From NCBI RefSeq assembly GCF_018860665.1, contig NZ_JAHKPK010000003.1, positions 1 through 64,000 on the forward strand: a stretch of DNA of 64,000 bases. Reading direction: 5' to 3'. Below the pieces are notes generated by a model. That model was not told the DNA's origin, made no database searches, and was given only the letters and a program-made list of their open reading frames with translations. Origin of the DNA: Pacificibacter marinus. GTDB taxonomy: Bacteria; Pseudomonadota; Alphaproteobacteria; Rhodobacterales; Rhodobacteraceae. This document shows, one piece after another, positions 38,779 to 47,479 of this stretch (position 1 is its first letter; the number at the start of each line of letters is the position of its first letter). Both the position numbers and the translations under genes were made by a program.

Positions 38779-39258
38779 GTGAACGCAGTTCGAACCAAAC
38801 AACGCCCTGTGCGCCTGCTTGGCGCAACAAAAACGGGTGTCAGAACCCAATTTGGCGCGTTGTGTTGGCGAGTGCGCAAAGATCGCGTCGAAGTCTTGCT
38901 GGTTCAAACACGACGCCGCAAACGATGGATCATTCCCAAAGGCTGGCCAATGGAAGGTCAAACGCCCGCCAAAGCCGCCGCGACTGAAGCCTATGAGGAA
39001 GCTGGTGTTTTGGGCAAGGTGGCCCCGATTTGTATCGGATTGTACAGCTATACTAAATACCCGCGCGCAGGTACTGCGCCTCTGCCTTGCATGGTGGCGG
39101 TTTTCCCTATGAAGGCCAGTAAAATACTGAAAGACTACCCCGAAAAAGGCCAACGCAAGCGCAAATGGGTGTCGACAAAAAAGGCCGCCGAAATGGCAGG
39201 CGAGCCAGAGCTGGCGCAAATCTTGCGTCACTTCGATCCGAGACTGATGCGCCTTTAA
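38779..39258 (+). CDS. Nudix hydrolase
   Basis: 159 residues, starting with GTG after a GGAG site. The Nudix box region IPKGWPMEGQTPAKAAATEA followed by YEEAGV is clear. The Arg of the consensus REUXEE is Thr here, as often in the diphosphoinositol-polyphosphate-like subgroup with the PKGWPM start. It hydrolyses a nucleoside or inositol diphosphate linked to another group; the exact substrate is not predictable. It precedes the DUF1178 gene and lysC on the same strand, a neighbourhood common in Rhodobacterales. Confidence 0.88.
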   Translation: MNAVRTKQRPVRLLGATKTGVRTQFGALCWRVRKDRVEVLLVQTRRRKRWIIPKGWPMEGQTPAKAAATEAYEEAGVLGKVAPICIGLYSYTKYPRAGTAPLPCMVAVFPMKASKILKDYPEKGQRKRKWVSTKKAAEMAGEPELAQILRHFDPRLMRL

Positions 39259-39368
39259 ACGGCGACTTACCCCCTTGGAAAGACCATCAAAGGACTAATC
39301 GTTTACATTGCGCGCAAGCGCGCGCTATTCTGATGCAACGCATAAAACTCCAACAACAGTAGACAAAT

Positions 39369-39863
39369 ATGATCCGATACACGCTCAAATGCAGCGAAGA
39401 TCACAGTTTTGAAAGTTGGTTCGCTTCTGCCACGGCCTTTGAAACGTTGCAGGCCGCGGGCCAATTGTCCTGTCCGCATTGTGGCTCTGATCACGTCACA
39501 AAATCACTGATGACGCCGCGCGTCAGTACGGCCCGCAAAAGTACAGCCTCAGCCAAGGGTGACGAGACGCAAGCATCCACAACGCAAGCTGCCCCCCAGC
39601 GTCACAAAGACACGCACATGACGTCAGAGCAATCGACCGCCCATGACACCGAAGCAACTTTGGCTGCGATGCGCGATCATATCGAGAAAAACGCGGATTA
39701 CGTTGGCACAGACTTTACCGCGCAAGCACGCGCGATGAACGACGGCGATGCTCCTGCGCGCGCAATCTATGGTGAGGCCAAAATTGAGGACGCCAAATCG
39801 ATGATCGAAGACGGTGTGCCCATTGTACCCCTGCCCTTTTTGCCCAAACGTAAGCTGAACTGA
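39369..39863 (+). CDS. DUF1178 family protein
   Basis: 164 residues. The N-terminus MIRYTLKCSEDHSFESWF, with a zinc-ribbon-like pair CPHCGS at about 35-40, and the C-terminus ARAIYGEAKIEDAKSMIEDG followed by PFLPKR are the signatures of DUF1178, a small protein widespread in alphaproteobacteria. The middle (about 50-95) is variable and rich in Ser, Thr and Ala. The function is unknown; a metal-binding or chaperone-like role has been guessed only from the ribbon. It lies between the Nudix gene and lysC. Confidence 0.85.
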   Translation: MIRYTLKCSEDHSFESWFASATAFETLQAAGQLSCPHCGSDHVTKSLMTPRVSTARKSTASAKGDETQASTTQAAPQRHKDTHMTSEQSTAHDTEATLAAMRDHIEKNADYVGTDFTAQARAMNDGDAPARAIYGEAKIEDAKSMIEDGVPIVPLPFLPKRKLN

Positions 39864-40010
39864 ACAGGTTACGGGTTAAACATCGCACGCCACAGCATTT
39901 GCGCGCGTAATTGCGGCTCAAAAGACAAAGACACGCAGGCCTCTCTTGCACTTTGCCCAAATGCACCCTAGGACAGCTTGATCATTCTAGACGGGGGAGA
40001 AGGGCCAAAA

Positions 40011-41246
40011 ATGCCAGTTCTCGTAATGAAATTCGGCGGCACATCTGTCGCCACGCTCGACCGCATCAAACGTGCGGCCAAACGTGTCAGCCGCGAAGTT
40101 GCCAATGGCAACGACGTGATTGTAGTTGTGTCCGCCATGTCTGGCGAAACCAATAAACTTGTTGGCTATGTCAATGAAACCTCTCCGATGTTCGATGCAC
40201 GTGAATATGACGCCATTGTATCGTCAGGTGAAAACGTGACGGCGGGGTTGATGGCACTGACGTTGCAAGAAATGGATATCCCTGCGCGCAGTTGGCAAGG
40301 GTGGCAAGTGCCACTTAAGACCACATCCGCGCATGGGGCGGCTCGGATCGAAGACATCCCGACTGACAACATCAACGAAAAATTTGGCGAAGGCATGAAA
40401 GTTGCTGTCGTGGCCGGTTTCCAAGGCATCTCGAACGAGGGGCGCATCACCACGCTGGGGCGCGGCGGATCCGACACCACGGCTGTGGCATTTGCCGCTG
40501 CTTTCGATGCGATCCGGTGTGACATCTACACTGATGTGGACGGCGTCTACACCACCGATCCGCGCATCACCAATAAAGCGCGTAAGATGGAAAAGGTATC
40601 CTTTGAGGAAATGTTGGAACTGGCGTCGCTTGGTGCGAAGGTTCTGCAAACCCGCTCTGTTGAATTGGCCATGCGCTTTAAGGTTAAGCTGCGTGTGCTA
40701 TCGTCTTTTGAAGAATATGACCCCAATGCTGGCACGCTGATCTGTGCTGAGGAGGATATCGTGGAAAACAATGTAGTCTCCGGCGTTGCCGCAAGCCGTG
40801 AAGAAGCCAAAATGACCCTCGTGTCTGTGGCGGATCGCCCAGGCATTGCTGCGGCCATCTTTGGTCCACTGGCCGAGGCAGGCGTGAATGTCGACATGAT
40901 CATTCAAAACATCTCGGAAGAAGGTCGCACCGACATGACCTTTTCTTGCCCCGTCGATCAAGTCGCCCGTGCTGAGGCCGCTATGGCCGCCACAAAAGAC
41001 CGCGGCGATGTGAATTATGAAGCCTTGGTGTCAGACACCAATGTTGCCAAAATTTCATTGGTCGGCATCGGCATGCGGTCGCAATCAGGCGTAGCCGCTA
41101 AGATGTTCAAAACGCTGTCAGATGAAGGCATCAACATCAAAGTCATCGCCACATCCGAGATCAAGGTCTCTGTACTGGTGGATCGCAAGTATACGGAATT
41201 GGCTGTGCAAGCGCTGCACGACGCCTTTGAGCTTGAAAAAGCCTAA
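40011..41246 (+). CDS. lysC: Aspartate kinase
   Basis: 411 residues from the ATG at 40011, which has a GGAGAAGGG site; a TTG frame from 39978 is rejected. The kinase domain begins VLVMKFGGTSVATL and contains FQGISNEGRITTLGRGGSDTTAVA. Two C-terminal ACT domains (about 265-400) allow feedback control by lysine and/or threonine. It phosphorylates L-aspartate, the first step to lysine, methionine and threonine. A strong terminator follows, then a small gene and ptsP. Confidence 0.95.
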   Translation: MPVLVMKFGGTSVATLDRIKRAAKRVSREVANGNDVIVVVSAMSGETNKLVGYVNETSPMFDAREYDAIVSSGENVTAGLMALTLQEMDIPARSWQGWQVPLKTTSAHGAARIEDIPTDNINEKFGEGMKVAVVAGFQGISNEGRITTLGRGGSDTTAVAFAAAFDAIRCDIYTDVDGVYTTDPRITNKARKMEKVSFEEMLELASLGAKVLQTRSVELAMRFKVKLRVLSSFEEYDPNAGTLICAEEDIVENNVVSGVAASREEAKMTLVSVADRPGIAAAIFGPLAEAGVNVDMIIQNISEEGRTDMTFSCPVDQVARAEAAMAATKDRGDVNYEALVSDTNVAKISLVGIGMRSQSGVAAKMFKTLSDEGINIKVIATSEIKVSVLVDRKYTELAVQALHDAFELEKA

Positions 41247-41270
41247 CTGGTATCCGACAATATCAATGAT

Positions 41271-41308
41271 CAGCCTCCGCCCAGACCTCTGAGCGGAGGC
41301 TTTTATTT
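41271..41308 (+). terminator. Rho-independent terminator of lysC
   Basis: GCCTCCGC-N12-GCGGAGGC followed by TTTTATTT. The 8-bp perfect GC stem (41273-41280 / 41293-41300) and T-run form a strong terminator 25 bp after lysC. It ends only 17 bp before the next small gene, so that gene relies on read-through or the T-run overlaps its leader. Confidence 0.85.
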
Positions 41309-41324
41309 GAAAAAGGTATTCCCC

Positions 41325-41534
41325 ATGCGCGACAGCTTACGTCAAAAAATCATCGCGGTCTGCGAGGCTAAGATCGCCGCAAAGGGCGACAACGTGGGTC
41401 TTTCTTTTTATGCGTTTTTCAAAAACAAAAACGATGACCCTGCCCTGCTTATGGAAGCCGCCAGATGGTGGATCGAAACCCACGAGTTGGATCATTTCGA
41501 GAAAGCGACAAAGATTCGCGACATGCTGCGTTGA
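41325..41534 (+). CDS. Small conserved protein (DUF6500-like)
   Basis: 69 residues from the ATG at 41325 (AAGG site); a TTG at 41307 would lie inside the lysC terminator T-run. The sequence SLRQKIIAVCEAKIAAKG, then GLSFYAFFKNKNDDPALLME and ARWWIETHELDHFEKA, is charged and helical, with no signal peptide or membrane segment. I recall similar short proteins from Rhodobacterales annotated as DUF6500, but this name should be checked. The function is unknown. Confidence 0.7.
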   Translation: MRDSLRQKIIAVCEAKIAAKGDNVGLSFYAFFKNKNDDPALLMEAARWWIETHELDHFEKATKIRDMLR

Positions 41535-41902
41535 TGTAAAACAGCTGAACGACACAAAGACACAACAGGGCTGCGCGCTGTGATCGATTGTACCGTGAAG
41601 GCCGCGTGGCAATGGACCTAAGCCTGCCCAAACACACTTTAATTTCGTATTTTCGTTGGGCGCGTCAGCGTCAAGTCAACTCAAAATAAGTATTATTTTG
41701 TTGGAAGCGCTCGTCCAGAATCGACAATGCACACGCAGAAAGACCATGCAGGTGCAGCGTAAGTTTCGGAAAATATATGCTTATTTTTTAATATCTCTAA
41801 AAACGCCACCTCTTGTCCTTGATTTTCTATGGGCAAGGGGGCCATCTATGCTCTAGTAAAAAGAGAGCCGACAACAGGCCAACTGGGAACGAGCAATATA
41901 TA
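41535..41902 (+). other. Leader region of ptsP
   Basis: 368 bp, AT-richer than its surroundings, with no supported gene. Short frames here lack ribosome-binding sites and homology. It must hold the ptsP promoter unless ptsP is reached from lysC. I see no clear -35/-10 pair, riboswitch fold or terminator. Confidence 0.35.
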
Positions 41903-44155
41903 ATGTCGCAAAGTCTTGAGAGTGAAAGCCGAAAGCTGCTTGGTCGTCTAAGGGACACCTTGGCCGAAGATGGCGCAGGTCAAGAGCGTCTTAACCGCAT
42001 CACCCATTTGATCGCGGATTCGATGCACACCGAAGTGTGTTCGATCTATCTGTTTCGCGACAGTGAAACCTTGGAGCTTTGCGCCACCGAAGGCCTAAAA
42101 GCCGAAGCGGTTCACCAAACGCGTATGCGCATCGGCGAAGGTTTGGTGGGCAGAGTTGCCAAATCCAAGCGCATCGTCAACACGGCTGACGCCCCTTCGT
42201 CCAAAGGCTTTCGCTACATGCCTGAAACCGGCGAAGAGATTTACTCGTCGTTTCTAGGACTGCCCATTCAACGCCTTGGCGACACCCTTGGCGTTTTGGT
42301 TGTCCAATCTAAAGAGGCGCGCCAGTTTTCAGATGACGAGCTTTACGCGCTTGAAGTTGTGGCAATGGTTCTGGCGGAAATGACCGAACTTGGTGCCTTT
42401 GTCGGCGAAGAATCCGCGCTTGGTGCGCTGCACCAAAATCCTGTGATGTTTCGCGGAGCAACCGGCCAAGAAGGCGTCGCAGAGGGCCACGTCTATCTGC
42501 ATGAACCGCGCGTGGTTGTCACCAATCCTGTGGCTGACGATCCAGACGTCGAATTGGAACGGTTGCGAGACGCGGTGAACACTCTGCGCATTTCCGTCGA
42601 TGAAATGCTGTCTGGCGTCGACACCAAAGAAAAAGATCAGCGCGAGGTACTAGAAGCCTACCGCATGTTTGCCAATTCCAGCAGCTGGTTGCGCCGCATG
42701 GAAACGGACATCAGCCGCGGTCTTTCTGCGGAAGCCGCCGTTGAAAAAGAACAATCCTTGGCGCGCACCCGTTTGTCCAATGTGCCTGACGCCTATTTGC
42801 GCGAGCGATTGCATGATCTTGATGATCTGTCCAACCGCATGTTGCGCATTTTGACAGGGCAAGGATCGGACACTGGCGCCGAAATGCCCGACGACCCTAT
42901 TTTGATCGCCCGCAACATCGGCCCTGGCGAGCTGTTGGAATATGGCAAATCCTTGCGCGGAATTGTTTTGGAACAAGGCTCGGTCGGGTCTCACGCAGCG
43001 ATCGTTGCGCGTGCTTTGGCCATTCCTTTGGTCATTCATGCCGCGAAAATCACCACAAAGGCGCTCAATGGCGATGCAATTTTGGTCGATGGTGATCAGG
43101 GCGTGGTGCATTTGCGACCCGAAGACAGCGTTGCTGCAGCCTTTCGCGACAAAATCGCCATGCAGACCGAAGCCAGCAAGGCCTACATCGATCTCGTTGA
43201 TAAAAAAGCAACCACACCTTGCGGCAAAACCATTGCCCTGCACATGAACGCGGGTCTGATGGCTGATTTGCCATCGCTCGGCTCATCTGGGGCCGAGGGC
43301 GTGGGGCTGTTTCGCACAGAGCTGCAATTTTTGATCCGCAATTCCGTGCCCAAACGCGGCGAGCTTGCGACACTCTACAGTCATGTGATGGACGCCGCAC
43401 GCGGCAAACGTGTGGCCTTTCGCACGCTCGATATCGGGTCAGATAAAGTCCTGCCCTATATGAAACCCCAAGACGAGCCGAATCCCGCAATGGGTTGGCG
43501 CGCTATCCGTGTTGGACTTGATAAACGTGGCGTGATGCGGATGCAGCTGCAGGCCCTGATCCGCGCCTGCGCTGGACGCCCGCTGACAATCATGTTCCCC
43601 TTTGTAGCACAATTCGAAGAATTCCGTGCTGCACGTGCGATGGTCGATGCCGAGCTTGCTAATGAGGAACGCTTGGGGCATGTGCTGCCCACATCCGTGG
43701 AAGTGGGCGCGATGTTGGAAACGCCCTCCTTAGCCTTTGCACCTAATCAATTCTTTATCGAAACGGATTTCATCTCAATCGGTGGTAACGACCTAAAACA
43801 GTTCTTCTTTGCGGCCGACCGCGAAAACGAACGGGTTCGGCGGCGCTATGACACGTTGAATGTGTCGTTTTTGAGCTTCATTCGTCAAATCGTGGATCGT
43901 TGCGATGCCCATGGCACGCCCGTGTCATTCTGTGGCGAAGACGCAGGGCGTCCACTTGAGGCAATCTGTTTTGCTGCAATGGGATTAAAATCCCTTTCCA
44001 TGCGCCCTGCCTCAATCGGCCCAATCAAACACGTGTTGCGTCAAGTGAACTTGGATGCTGTGGCGCAATTGATTGACTCAGCGGCCACGCGTGGCGAACA
44101 GACAGTACGGACGGATGTGGCAGCCTATTTGGCCGACCAAGGCATCACGCCTTAG
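41903..44155 (+). CDS. ptsP: Nitrogen PTS enzyme I (phosphoenolpyruvate phosphotransferase)
   Basis: 750 residues from the ATG at 41903, typical of PtsP. An N-terminal GAF domain (about 15-165; HTEVCSIYLFRDSETLELCA) is followed by an HPr-binding helical domain. The swivelling phospho-His domain has its active His at about 364 (VGSHAAIVARALAIP), and the C-terminal PEP-binding barrel includes GVGLFRTELQFLIR and MRPASIGPIK. It passes phosphate from PEP to NPr and EIIA-Ntr, a regulatory relay tied to nitrogen, potassium and carbon status. The GAF domain probably senses glutamine or alpha-ketoglutarate. Confidence 0.93.
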   Translation: MSQSLESESRKLLGRLRDTLAEDGAGQERLNRITHLIADSMHTEVCSIYLFRDSETLELCATEGLKAEAVHQTRMRIGEGLVGRVAKSKRIVNTADAPSSKGFRYMPETGEEIYSSFLGLPIQRLGDTLGVLVVQSKEARQFSDDELYALEVVAMVLAEMTELGAFVGEESALGALHQNPVMFRGATGQEGVAEGHVYLHEPRVVVTNPVADDPDVELERLRDAVNTLRISVDEMLSGVDTKEKDQREVLEAYRMFANSSSWLRRMETDISRGLSAEAAVEKEQSLARTRLSNVPDAYLRERLHDLDDLSNRMLRILTGQGSDTGAEMPDDPILIARNIGPGELLEYGKSLRGIVLEQGSVGSHAAIVARALAIPLVIHAAKITTKALNGDAILVDGDQGVVHLRPEDSVAAAFRDKIAMQTEASKAYIDLVDKKATTPCGKTIALHMNAGLMADLPSLGSSGAEGVGLFRTELQFLIRNSVPKRGELATLYSHVMDAARGKRVAFRTLDIGSDKVLPYMKPQDEPNPAMGWRAIRVGLDKRGVMRMQLQALIRACAGRPLTIMFPFVAQFEEFRAARAMVDAELANEERLGHVLPTSVEVGAMLETPSLAFAPNQFFIETDFISIGGNDLKQFFFAADRENERVRRRYDTLNVSFLSFIRQIVDRCDAHGTPVSFCGEDAGRPLEAICFAAMGLKSLSMRPASIGPIKHVLRQVNLDAVAQLIDSAATRGEQTVRTDVAAYLADQGITP

Positions 44156-44169
44156 CCGCATCACTTGCC

Positions 44170-44955
44170 TTAGCCGTCTGACTTATCTGACATTTCAGCC
44201 CGCAGCATGTCTTTGAGTGCCTCGAAACTTTCGCCGGAATCCTCACTGAGGCGCAGCATTCCGAACGTCACATGCGCCATGTCTTGGTAATAGGCGGTAT
44301 AGGCGTAATTGGTCGCAGCCCCAGCAACGGCACCCAATATAGGCACGGTTTGCGCCGCCAGTTTTTGCCCCAAGACAACAGACAGACGTGGTGCGACACG
44401 GGCGATGATGCCATTAAGTGTGGCCCCCGTCAGTGTGGTGCGTGTGGTCAAAAAACCGAGATCCGCACCGTCGTCATCTTCGAGTGGCCCAGCGGCGGCA
44501 AAGACAGAGATGCATGCCTTGCGCACGTCCTCGCGTTCGGGGTCAAACCCATGTTCTTTTGCCACGGCTTGGATCGCGTGCAACAAAATTGTTGTGGTCA
44601 CGGGCAGTTCGGCCAAGGCAGTGGGCAACCCACCTGCCCCGCCCACAGCCCCAAGGCCAGACGACACCGCTTTCGACAACCAGCCGCCGCCCTCAAAACC
44701 GTTTTTACGGGATCGCGACGCGCCATCAAAGGCCAATTCGAGCGCCGACATGGTGACGGTTTCCAGCTGCGTGCGCACAGGCGCAGGCAGTTTACTGAAC
44801 AAACCGTCTGCTGTGCCCCCCACCATATTGAGCACCTGCATCCCCGGATTATTGGCACGGCGCAATCGTGCGGCCAAAGCGCGGATGGCTTCGGGCGTGG
44901 GAGCCTGCAAAACTGCGGCCTCTCCATCATATAGACTGGGCGTTTTATGTTTCAT
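44170..44955 (-). CDS. EcsC family protein
   Basis: 261 residues from the ATG at 44955; a TTG at 44997 with an AGGGG site is a real alternative. The EcsC domain covers most of the chain, with Gly/Ala-rich helices (AVSSGLGAVGGAGGLPTALAELPVTTTILLHAIQ, in two adjacent blocks) and GQKLAAQTVPILGAVAGAATNY. EcsC was named from the Bacillus ecsABC locus, where its role is unclear. Here there is no ecsAB. It is convergent with ptsP, 14 bp apart. The hydrophobic glycine-zipper-like stretches suggest membrane association. Confidence 0.8.
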   Translation of the reverse strand: MKHKTPSLYDGEAAVLQAPTPEAIRALAARLRRANNPGMQVLNMVGGTADGLFSKLPAPVRTQLETVTMSALELAFDGASRSRKNGFEGGGWLSKAVSSGLGAVGGAGGLPTALAELPVTTTILLHAIQAVAKEHGFDPEREDVRKACISVFAAAGPLEDDDGADLGFLTTRTTLTGATLNGIIARVAPRLSVVLGQKLAAQTVPILGAVAGAATNYAYTAYYQDMAHVTFGMLRLSEDSGESFEALKDMLRAEMSDKSDG

Positions 44956-45006
44956 GGAAACAATGTGGGGACTGGTTTCAACTTTGCCAAGTGCCAATTG
45001 GCCCCT

Positions 45007-45498
45007 TTAAATCACACGCTCGACCGACCCCGCCACGCCATCCCAAGCCCCCTCTGTCAAAGCCACGCCCAAAACCCGTTCGGGGTTTGTCGGCGGCGGC
45101 ATACGCACGTCTTTGAGCAGCGTGAATCCGAAACGACGATAATAGGGTTCATCCCCCACCAACATCACCCGTTTCCAACCCAAAACGCGCGCGCGTTCCA
45201 TGCTGTCTTGCATCAACAACCCGCCCAGACCCTCACCTTGACGTGTTGGATGCACGGCGATGGGGCCAAGCAGCAAAGCCACGACTTTTTGCGGGCCAAT
45301 GTGAATGGGCCAATAGCGAATGGCCGCCGATACAATCCCAAGTTCATCGCGTGCGACAAGACATAGATCTGTAACTTTGAGGACACCATCACGCAACCGA
45401 TACGAGGACAAAGCCTCGCGCCCAGGGGCAAAACATGTGTCATAAAGGCTTTCGACCTCCCACATGTCATCTGCATTTTCGACTTCGAGTTTGTACAC
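45007..45498 (-). CDS. GNAT-family N-acetyltransferase
   Basis: 163 residues, starting with GTG at 45498 behind an AGGGGG site. The acetyl-CoA-binding motif A is LLGPIAVHPTRQGEGLGGLL, followed by RVMLVGDEPYYRRFGF, which is typical of the YhbS-like subgroup. It should acetylate an amine on a protein or small molecule; the acceptor is unknown. It is divergent from the flavin reductase-like gene and lies about 50 bp before the EcsC gene on the same strand. Confidence 0.85.
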   Translation of the reverse strand: MYKLEVENADDMWEVESLYDTCFAPGREALSSYRLRDGVLKVTDLCLVARDELGIVSAAIRYWPIHIGPQKVVALLLGPIAVHPTRQGEGLGGLLMQDSMERARVLGWKRVMLVGDEPYYRRFGFTLLKDVRMPPPTNPERVLGVALTEGAWDGVAGSVERVI

Positions 45499-45646
45499 CC
45501 CAGCCCCCTGTTCACATCTTTCACATCAAGCGACCCAATCTGTCGCGCGATATTTCGCTCGAAATTCTGCTATCACGGCACTAGGTAAGGGGCAACGCAT
45601 CACGCGCTGCATTTCATGCGCCTTTTTTGGACAAAGAGACCCAACC

Positions 45647-46231
45647 ATGTTTTATCGCCCCGAAGACGGCCACGGCCTGCCGCACAATCCTTTCAATGCC
45701 ATCGTGTCACCGCGCCCAATTGGGTGGATTTCTTCGCGTTCGAAAGACGGCATCGATAATCTTGCCCCTTATTCATTTTTCAATGCTGTCGCCTATGTGC
45801 CGCCACAAGTGATGTTTTCAAGCTCGGGGCGTAAAGACAGCCTGAATAACATTGAGGCCACGGGGGAATTTGCTGTCAATTTGGTGGGTGCACCTATGGC
45901 CGACGCCATGAACCTGTCATCGCAAGCCGTTAGTGGTGATGTGGATGAGTTCGTACATGCCGGCCTCACTAAAACCGAATGCGATACGATTTCTTGCGCA
46001 CGTGTTTTAGATGCACCGGCCACTTTGGAATGCAAAGTCACGCAGATCATTCGGCTTGAGGGCGCAGATAATCACGCCATTTTTGGCGAAGTCATTGGCG
46101 TGCGTATGCGAGATGATTGCATTGTTGACGGGCGTTTTGACGTGATCACTGCACAGCTTTTGTCGCGCTTAGGCTACCGAGATTACGCGCAGGTGACCGA
46201 TTTGTTCGAACTGGTGCGGCCCGACAGTTAA
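45647..46231 (+). CDS. Flavin reductase-like FMN-binding protein
   Basis: 194 residues from the ATG at 45647. The frame is open further upstream to 45464, but that part would overlap the divergent GNAT gene and is not homologous. The split-barrel FMN fold is shown by NAIVSPRPIGWISSRSKDG, LAPYSFFNAVAYVPPQVMFS and GEFAVNLV. This group includes FMN reductases and the DIM6/NTAB-like proteins. It may supply reduced flavin to a monooxygenase, but none is adjacent. The next gene is the convergent GntR-type regulator, 10 bp away. Confidence 0.85.
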   Translation: MFYRPEDGHGLPHNPFNAIVSPRPIGWISSRSKDGIDNLAPYSFFNAVAYVPPQVMFSSSGRKDSLNNIEATGEFAVNLVGAPMADAMNLSSQAVSGDVDEFVHAGLTKTECDTISCARVLDAPATLECKVTQIIRLEGADNHAIFGEVIGVRMRDDCIVDGRFDVITAQLLSRLGYRDYAQVTDLFELVRPDS

Positions 46232-46241
46232 GGAAAAACGG

Positions 46242-46934
46242 TTAACGCTCAAAGGGCTCGAAATAGTTAGCATTCGTGGACGAGATTTGTTTGATCGTTT
46301 CATCCAGCCGTGACAAATGCAGCATCCCTGCCTCAATCGCCTTGAGAGGGTCGTTTGCTTTTACGCCATCTGCAATTGCATGGTGGTCTGCAACAAGTTC
46401 TGGCATGCGATCCTCTTTGGACAGGCCAAGCATACACAAACGATCCACTTTGGACTTTTCCGCCATGATCACATCAAAGGCGAATTCCGCCCGCGCGATC
46501 CCACATAGCATTTCGTGAAAGGCATAATCCAACTTACCGAAACCATCGACATCGCGATCGGCAATGGCGCGTTCTTGGTCTTTCAATGCAGCATCCAGCT
46601 TGGCCCCACTGGCCGCATCACAGTGAAGTGCGGCGCGACGCAGCACTTCGGTTTCAACAGCGGCACGCACGAAACGGGATTTCACGATCTCGCGCATGGA
46701 AAAGCGCTTTACCTCGGTTGCGCGTTGCGGACGGATAAGCAAGAGATCAAGGTTAGACAGTCGACTGAAGGCATCCCGTACAGGTTGGCGTGACACACCA
46801 AAACGCGCCGCAATATCAGCTTCGGAAATTTTATCTCCTGGCCGCAACCTCAGCGTTAAAATCTCTTCTTGTATATAGTCAAAGATATTATCAACGCTTG
46901 TCCGTCTTACGCCGTCCTGTATCACTCGCGGCAC
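46242..46934 (-). CDS. GntR-family (FCD) regulator of the sugar-acid cluster
   Basis: 230 residues. The N-terminal winged helix-turn-helix (EEILTLRLRPGDKISEADIAARFGVSRQ, in two blocks, then PVRDAFSRL) is followed by a helical FCD effector domain (about 85-215) with likely metal-binding His residues in YAFHEML and DHHAIADG. FCD regulators of this FadR/UxuR type often respond to sugar acids. It is divergent from the SDR/KdgF pair. A 16-bp palindromic motif in that gap recurs at the rraA-like and TRAP promoters, so autoregulation and control of the whole cluster are likely. Confidence 0.9.
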   Translation of the reverse strand: MPRVIQDGVRRTSVDNIFDYIQEEILTLRLRPGDKISEADIAARFGVSRQPVRDAFSRLSNLDLLLIRPQRATEVKRFSMREIVKSRFVRAAVETEVLRRAALHCDAASGAKLDAALKDQERAIADRDVDGFGKLDYAFHEMLCGIARAEFAFDVIMAEKSKVDRLCMLGLSKEDRMPELVADHHAIADGVKANDPLKAIEAGMLHLSRLDETIKQISSTNANYFEPFER

Positions 46935-47101
46935 AACGCCACCTCCCTATCCGTTCTTATCGTCTTCCTTCGAAACTCGGTTGTATTCGCCTTCGCGCCA
47001 AACTCCAAGAGGCTCGATTTCTGAGCTTTACGATTTACCGCAGATGGGTTTGCAGATTTGCGCAACCGATCTTTGATAAATTTTACTGGAACATTGCATT
47101 G

Positions 47102-47117
47102 ATTACTAGTATCCCAG
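47102..47117 (-). promoter_or_regulatory. Candidate GntR operator, site 1
   Basis: Read on the minus strand the site is CTGGGATACTAGTAAT. It matches sites 2 and 3 in the shared form CTRGNATACTAGTAWT. The core TACTAGTA is a perfect palindrome, as expected for a dimeric GntR protein. It lies 168 bp before the gntR start and 363 bp before the SDR start. Confidence 0.65.
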
Positions 47118-47187
47118 AACGGAGGGCGACGCAAGAGTCGCCCATTGCACGCGCAAAGCGCACAATTAGAATGCATGTGAGGCACAT

Positions 47188-47313
47188 ATGTTAGGTTTTA
47201 GACGTCCCAAGTACATAAAGGCTGCGAACACCCTTCAAGGTGCTCACCGCTTGGACGCCCGAAACACTCCCAATATCGCGCCCTTGTCTGCAAAGATCGG
47301 GGCTGAGATGTAG
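47188..47313 (+). CDS. Possible small protein, 41 residues
   Basis: ATG at 47188 is preceded by GTGAGGCACAT, a good ribosome-binding site 6 bp away, and the frame runs 41 codons to TAG. The peptide is basic (start LGFRRPKYIKAANTLQG) with no membrane segment. It could be a real leader-region small protein of the GntR regulon, a decayed gene start, or chance. I recognise no family. Confidence 0.3.
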   Translation: MLGFRRPKYIKAANTLQGAHRLDARNTPNIAPLSAKIGAEM

Positions 47314-47479
47314 CTCAACATCAAATGGCTCGACCAAACATGCGATCAAGGCGGGACATCCCTACCGAAAACGCATTTTTGAGGGTTGAGCCTTACAGCA
47401 CAAGAGTTGCTTTTGCACCTCACGATTCGACGGCTCTTAACTGCCGCATCTTATTTACAACGAAAAGGAAGCTAAACGA

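Larger units (their letters stand above)
46935..47479. promoter_or_regulatory. gntR/SDR divergent intergenic region
   Basis: 545 bp between the divergent regulator and SDR genes. It contains candidate operator site 1 (47102-47117) and a 41-codon open frame with a GAGG ribosome-binding site (47188-47313, see separate entry). The SDR gene has an AAGGAAG site just before its ATG. No promoter boxes could be assigned with confidence. Confidence 0.5.
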
